A stretch of DNA of 64,000 nt, from NCBI GenBank assembly GCA_958450365.1, contig CAUEEP010000743.1, forward strand, positions 8,115,501 through 8,179,500. The letters run 5' to 3'. This DNA comes from Mesorhabditis belari (lineage: Eukaryota > Nematoda > Chromadorea > Rhabditida > Rhabditidae). Below, piece after piece: positions 39,169 to 49,430 of the stretch (position 1 is the stretch's first letter; each line of letters opens with the position of its first letter). The notes below the pieces were generated by a model. That model ran no database searches. It saw nothing but the letters and a program-made list of their open reading frames with translations, and had not been told where the DNA came from. The translations under genes were made by a program, and so were the position numbers.

Positions 39169-40066
39169 AACTCTGACAAAGAAAAGAAAATCAAAAAGAT
39201 GGTTATGAGAAGAGACAAAAGGATTGGCTTATCGGTAAAACTAGTTGAATCAAAAATCTCTTTGCGTGGGCGCTAGTTCTTTTACATGCGTTTGATGAGG
39301 ACTGATAAAGCCTCAAGCGAATTTCCAAATGAAATCAGATTTTATTGTGAAGAACGAGCGTCTGAACATCTGTATTTAGTATTTAGTGATGCTATCAAAT
39401 ATCTTTGGCCAAAAATAAAGATTGCTACGTTGCAGCTATGTCGGTAAGCGTATTTCCACGGTGATTTTTGAGTACTGAATCGAGATGAAAAGGGCAGAAG
39501 ATGATTCACTCCGGGTTTGCAAACAAAAAAGTCTTTGGCGAGCGGGGAGGTCGCAGAGAATTCCCATCAATCCAGACCCCACCCCCGTATCAAACACTTA
39601 CCCGTCTTCTTGCTTTCATTTGCACAACAGTTACCCAATCATGTTCCCAAGTAATCTCCGTATTCTGTACTTCAATTTGCTTTCGAAACATTGAGGTCGA
39701 GTCAAAATTTTGACTTGAGTTACTGATACTATTTTATCGTGATTTTAAATTCAGCGAAAACCTTTTATCATGCGTTTATATCATTAATGAGAAACTTATC
39801 ACAGTTTTAATAAGTAAAACACGGCAAACACACAAACAGTAATTGCAACTCTGATATCGAAACACAAGTGGCATCTGTCTTGGCATTCAATGACCGTGAA
39901 AATGTTAATAGATCAAAAAGATAGCCGAAGGAAATTGGTATTTAGAAACAAAAAACAATGCAGCCAAAATGTACACACCCCATCGATAACGAATTCAAAT
40001 ATGATGTCATAAATAGCGAAAATAGTAACAGAGTTGGTAATTTGTAAAGCCTATGTTTTGTTGCTT
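39169..40066. other. Spacer between SEC22 and the receptor gene
   Basis: About 0.9 kb holding the presumed receptor promoter and the SEC22 3' UTR. The open frames are short and without resemblance to known families. Confidence 0.5.
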
Positions 40067-41065
40067 TCAAATAAAGAAGAAACGCCAGATGATAACGAGG
40101 AAAAACAACACCGAAAGTCCGGCGCCGACTTTGTACCACATCGAACGACGGTTTAAAGCCTAAATCGCACCAATGAGACAACTATATTTTGTTATACATA
40201 CAAATTGTACTATAAAATTGTATCTGGTAACCAAACCTTTGCATCCTCTCGATATTTGCGTGATAGACCCGACAAGTCGCTTGCACGAGCTTCCAAGATA
40301 TTTAACGCCTGCAGGTTGAAAGAAACGATACAAAAGAAAATAAAAACACTTACTTCCCCTCGATGAATTACATCTTCAATATTGCTAATCATAATCCGAG
40401 TAACGTCCTGAAAATTATAGAGATGGCGTAGACAGAGATAATTACAAACGGAATTATCCTAATTCTATCTACCATTACTTACTTGTAACTCTGAAGAAAC
40501 TTCCTGCATGGCAAAACGTGATCGATCCGCATACTTTCTTTTTGCTTGTTGAATGTATGAATCAAACTCTAAGAAGTGGTAAGGTCGAGCCACTGAGTCG
40601 ACCTAAAATTATAATGAATGCTATGTAAATTAGTAAAAAAAAACCTTGGTTGCATACTGGCTGAGAAATTCATTTGCGACGTCATCGAGAAACGCGAATG
40701 CAAGCTTTCGTGGAAACTGTCGATCGCATAAGGCCAAAGCGCAGATTGCACCCTAAAAAAAGAGTTATAACTCTTAATTAGGGATCATTTTACCTTTATC
40801 ACATAGTGAAACTGGTACGGGCCACTTTCAATTGTGTGTGCCGTTTGAGCTGGGTTTAATTTCTTGAAAAGCATCTTTGCCTGAAAAGGAGAATGTAAAA
40901 TTGCTGAAAAGGCTAAAAGACAAAGTAATTTTTGTAAATATAGTACGTGAAAATTACCTGGTTTGAGTATTTGACCATATTGGCGTCACCTCCGTCTGCA
41001 CCTTCGATTGATGTTGCGAGAATAAGGCCATCACGCACACGAGCGATCAACGTCAACAACGACAT
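40067..41065 (-). CDS. sec-22: SEC22 vesicle-trafficking R-SNARE
   Basis: ER-Golgi SNARE. The N-terminal longin domain starts [20 protein letters not shown] and includes [40 protein letters not shown] and [20 protein letters not shown]. Then comes [20 protein letters not shown]. The SNARE motif is [20 protein letters not shown], then [20 protein letters not shown], with Arg (VTRIM) at the zero layer. The C-terminal anchor is [16 protein letters not shown]. The match to animal SEC22B is close throughout. The gene is complete with small introns and lies about 500 bp downstream of PDCD2 on the same strand. Confidence 0.95.
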
Positions 41066-41558
41066 CTAATAAAAATTATATATAGGAAATTAGAGCTTAG
41101 CGACGATTAACAACAATTGATATCAGAATGCTGCAGACATATGATAAAATATGATCAGTAGTTTTAATTATTTATTGAAAAAAATATATAAAACAACAAT
41201 GCAACAGCTAACAACATAAAAATAACAATTTCGCCTTCGATAACACTGGGGGAAACATGGGGGCCCATATCACAAGCTCAACGTTGTCAGCCCAAAAAAT
41301 CAAAAAAATTATCACTTAAACAAATTGCCAGTGTAAAATAGTTTCTTTAAGACTTCTCTAAAATTTGTCGGACGATGGCTATAAAAAGTTAATCGAGTAT
41401 TTGCACTTTTTATTTTTCTAAAACGTATTTATCTGTACTTTATCTAAAACGTTCAATATTCGTGTTTAAACCAAATTCTTTGGGCTACACCGTTCAGCGC
41501 AGATTTGACTTAAAAGGGACAGTTTTACAACGCTAAAAACAAAAAATAAAAACATCCA
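41066..41558. other. Spacer between PDCD2 and SEC22
   Basis: About 490 bp of AT-rich DNA between two minus-strand genes. No gene was seen. The gap is longer than a typical nematode operon spacer (about 100 bp), so an operon link to SEC22 is doubtful. Confidence 0.5.
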
Positions 41559-43264
41559 TTAATCAATGAAATCTTGCTTGACGACAAATTCTTTAGCGTA
41601 GCCGGAGTGAGGTACCTAAAACAGCAATAAAAATTGAGTTTGCCCATGGTCGATTTTTGCCTTTTAGCTAACTTTTGCTATTTAGTTAAGCCATGTTCTT
41701 AATTCCTAGCTCAAACGTTGACTAACGAATATAGTCCCAAAATCAAAGGCTTTACATTAAAGAATTACTCTTACCATGCAAGAATTTGCACAAGTGTAGA
41801 TATAAACAGAGGCCCAATCAATCGATTGTCCAACGGAATCAACACCGAGCAAGGATAACAGATGCGGCATCAGTTGCATTTCAAATGTACGAGGACCCTA
41901 AAGTCAAATTAAATTACATCTAACAATAAGTGCCGTGTTTTACCCCACAATGACCACAGTCAATTATGTCAGGAAGTGCAGGTGCTCGAATTGTGGTCAA
42001 TAATGGTTTTCCTCCTCTCAAATAACGAAGAACTTGGCCAGGATTCAATTCAACAAAACGATTAAACCTAAAAGAAACAGTTACAATTGCAGCCCAAGCG
42101 CCCAAACCGAATGAAGTCCAAATCCTTGTCAGCCTTTTCCTCGTATTCTTCGCAGTTATTGGCAATATCACCTTGCTAAATTTATCGTCAACGATTCAAA
42201 TAAAAAAATGTACCTCTTGATGTTGTTCTACAAACTTTTTAAATTCAGAAATACGACGATTTTGTTCAATTTCACCATCGTCTGAATCTCCATCAGAAGC
42301 ATCGGAATCAAGTGATTCCTAAAAACTATTTTAAATGTGTAAACAATAAAAAGTCACCTCAAACAACGATTGAGGAGCAAATTCTTGGTCCATTTCTATA
42401 CCCATTTCAGGAAACAAAAACCTGTTAATAGTTAAATTAACTAACAGTGTCAATATTAACCCACTTGTTTTGAGTAGTATCGTTACTGAGCGAAGTACCA
42501 TTCTCACAACTAAACTCATTTATAAGGTGTACGTTTAAAAACAAAACTTGGTTTTATGACCAGAAGTCCAGTCAATTGTTTGGTGATCGCGAGAACAATA
42601 CCACGATTTCATGCACTTGCCACACTTTTTACTAGCATAGCAGCCACAAATTTCACAAAGTTTTGGGGTTTCTAAACAAAATATTATTACTTTTTTAAAA
42701 TCATACCAAACCTGTTTGAATTGGATTAGCAATGTCACCATCAAGATCAGGGTCAAGACTACGATCAGTAAGGTAATAAGGATTTTCACGCGGTAAGGCA
42801 CAGCGAAAAACGGCAATATTTGAGGCATCTTGTAACTAAAATTAGGGATGAACCTGTTATTTTTTTTTACAAAAGATGCATAAGCTTAATACCTGGGAGC
42901 ATGCAGGGTTTCTGCAAATGAAAACATAAAGGTATCGATGAAAAGAATGTGGAGGATCATCATCGCGTGTAGCGTAAACTTGCATCAAAAAACATAGAGG
43001 CTTTTTACATACCTAAAATTACTAAACTTTGTAAGGAAGTTAAAAAACTTACACCACATTCAAGTTCCTCGTTTTTGGGCAATGTAACAGGGTTGAGCCA
43101 TGATGGTAGGCCACCAATTTTCCCCAATGGCAAATAATGTGATCGAAGGCGAAAAAGTTCAGAACTAGCAAGAGATTGAGCAAAACCAAGATATACAGGA
43201 GGTTCTAAACTTCGACGTTTTTTTTTACAAAAAAATGGAGCTCACCAGTGATTGATTGTTGCAT
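41559..43264 (-). CDS. pdcd-2: PDCD2, ribosomal protein chaperone with MYND finger
   Basis: PDCD2 proteins assist uS5 (RPS2) and 40S biogenesis (family knowledge). The start exon gives MQQSIT, spliced to [20 protein letters not shown], then [20 protein letters not shown] and [17 protein letters not shown]. The MYND finger is [20 protein letters not shown], then [20 protein letters not shown]. After an acidic linker ([17 protein letters not shown]) the PDCD2-C domain reads [20 protein letters not shown], then [20 protein letters not shown] and HLLSLL. It ends [18 protein letters not shown]. All blocks match animal PDCD2. The ATG lies six bases after the VMA21 stop codon, on the same exon and in the same frame (see findings). 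Upstream of this ATG I see no good trans-splice acceptor, so how the message is made is open. Confidence 0.93.
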
Positions 43265-43270
43265 TTTTAA

Positions 43271-43648
43271 TTAATCTTCCTTTTCTTCCTTTGGCTTTTG
43301 CTCACTAGTAGCCGAAAAGATCTAAAAAACAAAGATAACACAAAGCTAAATAATTCAAACCAGCTAGCAACTCATAAAAACTAAAAGCTTACCCAAAAAA
43401 CCAAGACAACGTGCACTAGAACCACAGCACAAATGGCAGAGTAGAGCACAGCGCTGTCGTGATCAAACCCAAGAATTGCTAAAAACCTATTTAAGATTTG
43501 TATTAGAATTCATACCTTGAAAGAAAAAAGCTTTGAGTAAAAACATGGAGGCTAAAGGAACGGCAATAATCGTAAGTGAATAAACAATTAGCCCCTTGAC
43601 AGCTCCCTGGACCTGACGATCCCGTAGTTGAGGAATTAAGCTTGACAT
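43271..43648 (-). CDS. VMA21, V-ATPase assembly factor
   Basis: Small ER membrane protein that helps assemble the V0 sector of the vacuolar ATPase. It starts MSSLIPQLRDRQVQGAVKGL, then has two membrane hairpins, IVYSLTIIAVPLASMFLLKA and YSAICAVVLVHVVLVFWIF. The tail is TSEQKPKEEKED. The charged KED ending resembles the C-terminal retrieval signal of yeast Vma21 (KKED). Length (under 100 residues) and topology fit VMA21. The stop TAA at 43271-43273 is followed by six bases and the PDCD2 ATG in the same frame, on a shared exon. As recalled, C. elegans homologues of the two genes lie close together (R07E5.7 and R07E5.10), which suggests conserved linkage. Confidence 0.85.
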
Positions 43649-44522
43649 TACTACAATACTAAAATTGAAGTTTACCAAAAACAAGGGAGAGCTGTAAAAT
43701 ATCAAAAAGTAAAGAAATTAGCCAAGAACTTTTCAAGTATCGATGTTGGGAAAATAAGTGATGACATATTTTTGGTGACGTGTCTGACTTTTACAGTTTC
43801 AATCAATCACTTCATTAAATTTTTAAAGTCTAGAAAATATTTTACAGCCACTTTAAAAGCTTATATACTATTTTGCAGAGGTTATATACTATTTTTACGA
43901 CTTTTCGAATGAGGATAATAGCAAATGGGCCAAATTTTTGCACCACGTAATATCTGCGCCAAATTTATTTTTGAAATTTTGTTATTCGACGCAAATTACA
44001 CGTGCGAAGAAAGACAGGCAAATCTAAAAGCGCGTTTTGCAAATCTGTGCGTGACTTGCCCGTGACTGTGCAAAACATGAAAAAAATAAAAATGCGAGTT
44101 TGAAAATCAACTGGAACACGCTGTCCATCCCCCGTTGCTATTTCGTGGATAGCACCCGATTCTCACCATAGTTTTTTTGCGCATCAATAAACATTTTCGC
44201 GTCTGTACTTTTATAAACCCGTATGAAGTCTCCAACGTTCTCTCCGGTAAATATCTCTCCTTATCCATGTTATTTTTATTTTGCAATACAAATAATGGCT
44301 TGTTTTGTAGTCTCCCGTATTACAAATTACGTTAGACCATAATAGATTGTGTCAGCAAAGTTAAAATTTTGACAGCACGTATTCTTTCTTGATTTTCTTG
44401 CATTTAAGGTTTTCGAATGTAACATTTATGAAAATTTACAATAATTTGCTTGTTTTAGGTAAATTCAATCGACCGCCCTTTGTTCCTTTTGAATTTCGCA
44501 TTTTTGACGCGTTGAAGCTCAA
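43649..44522. promoter_or_regulatory. Divergent promoter region, VMA21-PDCD2 / ataxin-2
   Basis: 0.87 kb between two divergent starts. No specific element was recognised and no gene was found. The 5' end of the ataxin-2 message probably lies in the last 100-200 bp. Confidence 0.4.
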
Positions 44523-47500
44523 ATGAATTCTCCAAAAGTTGCTTCAGATGAAGAATCGCGAAAGGAGGTAACAATATTTTCTTCTATTTAAAGATATTAT
44601 TGTTTTAGATGACGTTAAGCCAAGCATCACCAACGCTACTGCTAAATCCAGAACTTTTGCACGTCATGACAGCAATGATGGTGGGTTTGGATTTCCTAAT
44701 TTGCTCAATTTGTAATTCATATGCCTACCTAGTTGCATTGAGTAATATTTAATGGATTTTTTTTGTCTTTATCATTACAATATCGGTACTTTGGTGGTTG
44801 GGAGGGGTCCCTTTTAGCCTGGCTTAGTTGGATCTAATGTTTTGAGTGGTTGTATTGATAACTTTTATCTATTCTAGAGGAATCAAATATACTTAATAGA
44901 TCGGTGACTGTTTTAGTAAGTTTTTGGCAATTCTAGCATAATCTTATGTACTTTAACCACCAAACGCTAACTCAAAGCTGCTTACACTTTAAAATCAAAT
45001 ATCAAACTGAAACGGCAATATGAAACTTAAAACATGTTGGAAACGCTCTAAAAGTATAACCATATTTGATTACCCTAGAATAGGTAGATAAAAGGTATCA
45101 ATACAACCACTCAAAACATTAGATTCAACTAAGCCAGGATAAAAGTGGCCCCTCCCAACCACCAAAGTACCACAACATCTGCTTATAGGGCAAAGAAGTC
45201 CTCGTTGAAACAAAAGATGGGAAACGTTTTCGTGGAACGTTCGCTTCGGCGGCTCCTGATGTAAGCTAAAGTTAATGTATTGTTCACTATGTAAGAATTT
45301 AGTTGAGTGACGTTGGAGTGTTTGATGCGTATGAGATCACGGATTCCAATCAAGATAATTTATTACCGCTGCGATCGGAAATTACTAAAAAAATGCAATT
45401 TCATTTCGACGATGTTATTTGTTTTTCTGTGCGCCACATTGAAGCTGTTGATGCAAAAGGTAGTCATTGCTCAAAAAAGTTTTAGGATTTGTCTTTTTAG
45501 GATTCACAACGGATTCCTTTTACCACGACAAGAATGGTGTTAAAGAGAGTGAATTGCAATTATGGGAAGGTGATGAAACGACAGACTTCGATATTGAGAA
45601 TATGGCTGTTCGTTGTTATTAACATGCAAATTTAATTGAACTTTAGAATAAAGAAGATATGTCACAAGGATATTGGAGTATCGACGATATGTACAAAGCT
45701 AATGACAAACTAGGCGTCCGGACAACATACGAAGAAAATCTGACTCAATATACAAAGTTTTATCTTCATTAATTCTTTTTATAACGTCTATTTTAGTGCC
45801 GAGGTCATCGATGATCCCAATAGAAGAGACGAAGTCAATAGAATCGCACATGAAATTGAAAAGAACAAAGAAAGCAAGGTTACCAACATTTCTAACGATT
45901 AGATTTTTTCAATGTTTTTTAGAAATTTGCGAGATTGGAGAATGATGATGAAGAACGGGATTTGAACAAGCTGACCCTTGATGAAGATTTTGAGCACCAA
46001 AGAAAGAGGTTTTTAATCGCTCCCAGTAAATTATTTTTATTTTCCGGAAACCAAAGTTTTCAAGGGAAACCGTTTTTTTTTTTCAGGGGAACACCCCGTG
46101 GTAGAGGAAATGCGCTTCCGATCAATAGGCGAGCAGAAGCGCTTCGCCCAGGTGTTGGATCGCGTGGAATGCAAAACAATCGATATACCCCTAATCAAAG
46201 CTCCCCAAGTCGAACTGATTGGAAAGATTCGTCTCGCGGAACCTTGAATCGAGATCGTGATGGATTCAACTCTAGAAGATGTTAGTTTCATGCAAATATT
46301 CTTTTCTACTCGTCCTAAAATATATATTTATATTTTTCGTATTGGTGCATTTTTCCTTTTGAGTAATTCTTTGGTTTATTTTCAGATCAGGATAGACAGA
46401 ATGCTCATTCATCCGAACCTCGTGATTCACAAGGTTTGCTTGGTTTGTGAAAATAGTGAAAATAGTGCTTTTTTTTTCCTAGGACGTCGAAGCCAAGACT
46501 TGCAAAATTTGCGTAATTGGAAGCAAGAGTTCAATCTGGGAACAAATCCACCAAAAGATGAGCCTATTTCCTCCACATCGGTATAAATTTCTTTTTAAAA
46601 ATAGACCCCATAATGCATAGTTGTGGTTATCAGAATTGTTTTCCGATATCTAATAAGGAATTTAGCAACAAGCCGATGCTGCAGTTGAAGGTTCATCGGT
46701 CGCAAGCCCATCACCTCGCGGCTCTGTTAATGCTTGGAATAATGGTCCTCCACAGGGCCTGGTGAATGCTCACAATGGCAATCAACGCGTTTCTACCTCA
46801 TCTCCAACTGCTTCTTTGCAAAGGGAAGGTGCCCCAGATGGACAATCAAGTCAGCGGTCCTCCGATAACAGTGAACCAGTCAAGAAAGAGGTCGAAGAAA
46901 GTCGTGATTTTGAATCGGCGGTAAGCTTTCAAAAAAATATAATTTTCAACTTAACTCAGATTGCTGAAAATGAAGCGAATGCTTCACCTGCTCATGAAGA
47001 TGTGAATGCTGGTAAACCACAAGATACGGCTGCATCTGTGTAAGTTTGCGCTTGAAATACGTTAAAATTGTTTGTACTCTTTAAGTATGCTCTAACCGGA
47101 CTTGTTTAGAAAGCAGTTTCAATTCAACCTCAATGCTCCCGCATTCGTGCCCGGCCAAAAAAGCACTACGGATGCCACGATTCCAATGGGACCGCCACCA
47201 CCCATCACTCCATCACCTATTACCACCACTCATCAGCTTCCAAATGTATCTTCAGGAATGCCTGTGAATGTTGTTGGGGTATATTTTCAAGTTCTAAATA
47301 AATTTATTTGTATATAGCCGCCCCCCGTGATGATTCCGCAAAATCCAATGGTTCTTCAATATACCACAGCTCCACAGATGTACCAAGTAAATTTTCTGGC
47401 AGTTTTTACAAGCTTGGATCACTTTAGCCAATGGGACAACCTTACACACAATATGCCGTTCCTCAAACAGCAGCAACTCAGCGAGGCCCACCAATCTACC

Positions 47501-48848
47501 CAGCTCCAACTTTACCAAACCGAAGGCCTTCACAACAACAGCCACCGCAACCAGGTATAATATTTTGTTTTTTTCTAAGCATTTGCCAGAATAAAAAGTT
47601 CTTTACAATATTAACTTTTGAGCGTTTTAGCTATGGTTTTTGGAACACCTCACTATTCATCGCAAGTTTATCAAACCTCGCAGCCAATCAACATGCAGAC
47701 AGCTCAATACTTCCCTGGAACTTACCCAACAACATCGGTACCACCTCCACAACCAGGATTTGTACAACAGGTATTGGTGGTGTTCTTGGCAGTAAAATTT
47801 GTAAACTTTAAGATGACTATGGCAAGTCCACAGCCAGTTGTTTCGATGGCGTACATGTCTCAGCAGGCACAATATTCAATGCCTCCAATGGTTCGTTTTT
47901 AGTTTTTGTAATTATAAAATAAACTTATAAACCGGGCAATGTTTTTTCATTGACAAATTAACTCTCGAAGGTAGTTACGCAAAATTTTTGTTTAGGGACC
48001 AGGCATATACGCACAGATGGCAGCTACAGGTGGGGTGGCAATCGGAACACCAGTCGGACATCCAGTTGGACACATGCTACCGGGTGGTACCGTAGGAGTA
48101 AGCCATGAAGCTTCACATAGCCAAGCACCTACACCAGCGCCGGTCGGGCAACAATACGCGAATCCCAGTGATTTTGAGTGGAAGCAATATTCTGAATGGT
48201 ATGAATTTTCCATTATATTAGGTTGATGCATAAATCTTTTCGTTTTTTTCGTACTTCTGTTAAAAGTAACAAATTCACCAATTAATCTATAGTTTGCTCT
48301 ATAAAAAAAGTGTTTTTTTGTTCAATTTCCATCTTTTTAAATCAATTTCGGTTCACTTTCAAGCAAATTCGAGAGTGAAAAACGCCTTTTTCGTAAAAAT
48401 CTATAAAAACTCTACGGAAAAATTGGCTGAATGAATTTCTCTGAAATTTTGGCGAAATATCAAACTTTTTTCTCTATCTTTTATCTATTGACACGAAGAT
48501 AGTTTTTCTTTAGCTAAGGTGTCTAAACCGCATGATCGAGATCGAGCCCTTTTTGACTACCCGACTTCATACTCTCAAGAAAATCCAGGCATAAAATATT
48601 TTTAAACCCGTTTTAATGTTATTTTGCAGAAAAATAATTGGTTTTTCTAATGAAATCAACCGTAGTTTAATTGGTGCATTTGTTGGCTTGAAACGGCAGA
48701 CGAAAAGGAACAAAAAGGCTTATGCATCAACCTATTATTATTGGTTTTAATGTTCAGTTTTAGCACGCAACCTCAATCAGACATGGTTTTGTGCCAAGGT
48801 TACAACGAGGCGGCATTCAAGCAACAATGTCGTTCACGATATCCCTAA
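44523..48848 (+). CDS. atx-2: Ataxin-2 RNA-binding protein
   Basis: Cytoplasmic RNA regulator that binds poly(A)-binding protein. It starts [20 protein letters not shown]. The Lsm domain has [20 protein letters not shown] and [12 protein letters not shown], then [14 protein letters not shown]. The LsmAD part has [20 protein letters not shown], then [16 protein letters not shown] and [10 protein letters not shown]. An Arg/Ser-rich region follows ([20 protein letters not shown]). A PAM2-like motif, [12 protein letters not shown], lies near 47110. The rest is Pro/Gln/Met-rich ([22 protein letters not shown]) and low complexity. The protein ends [14 protein letters not shown]. Order and content match atx-2. 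One intron carries a 387-bp foldback element and another a complete mariner-type MITE. The gene is divergent from VMA21. Confidence 0.92.
44785..45171. mobile_element. Foldback MITE with about 105-bp inverted arms, in an ataxin-2 intron
   Basis: The left arm begins GGTACTTTGGTGGTTGGGAG and runs through TAGTTGGATCTAATGTTTTG to TCTATTCTAGAGGAATCAAA. The right arm (45061-45171) is the near-perfect reverse complement. No coding capacity. Confidence 0.85.
48218..48735. mobile_element. Mariner-type MITE, complete copy
   Basis: The ends are TTAGGTTGATGCATAA and its reverse complement TTATGCATCAACCTA, flanked by TA-rich bases. The first bases resemble the human MADE1/Hsmar-type terminus TTAGGTTGGTGCA. 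Inverted similarity extends about 90 bp inward (AACAAATTCACCAATTAAT / ATTGGTGCATTTGTT). About 520 bp long with no transposase frame. It sits in the last ataxin-2 intron. Confidence 0.8.
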
Positions 48849-49430
48849 ATTTGCATTTCGCGCCGTGTTGCTCTCCATTGTCTTTAAAATTGTTACTTTA
48901 CCTAGATCAAATTTTGTTTTCACAATTCTATAGAATGATTTTGTTTGTTCGTGTTGCGAAATAAAATTCCAATGTGGGGCAAACTCATGTTGGTTCTAAA
49001 TGTCTTTTTAAATAAAAACGTGATATAAGTGATTTTTCAAAGCAGTTTTAACAATAAGACATGTAACATAAAGAACTAAAACGGTAAAACCATAGCACCA
49101 AAGCGTTGGGACTATTGCTTACGATATTCGCCGCGCATCGAACTTTGCTTCAATTCTGTTTTGAGCCATAAGTTCTCAACAAAAAAGGAATACTTTGTTA
49201 GAATGAGCTTATTCATGATTGTTTCCGTTATCTATTTTTCCTAAGAGTTTGTGAGTACTAATCCTTGAAACGTTAAGCCGATTCATCGCATTTTTCCTTT
49301 TCTTTTGAGCAAAAATGTCCAATCCAAAACTCATTACGGGTTGTTGCCTTATTTTTCATCTATGCTCTTGTACTATTTCACACTGATCATAGTGTTTATA
49401 GGTCGGTGATTTAAAAATTCTATAAGAATT
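48849..49430. other. Spacer between ataxin-2 and the secreted-protein gene
   Basis: Contains the ataxin-2 3' UTR and the unresolved first exon or exons of the next gene. Possible starts exist near 49204 and 49316, but neither extends cleanly. Confidence 0.45.

Noticed and set aside
44700..45180. Possible extra exons in the large ataxin-2 intron
   Set aside because: The whole stretch is a foldback element; coding resumes cleanly at [16 protein letters not shown].
28237..48848. PAN2 and ataxin-2 as a functional poly(A) cluster
   Set aside because: Both bind poly(A)-binding protein, but they are about 11 kb apart with unrelated genes on the other strand between them; proximity is probably chance.
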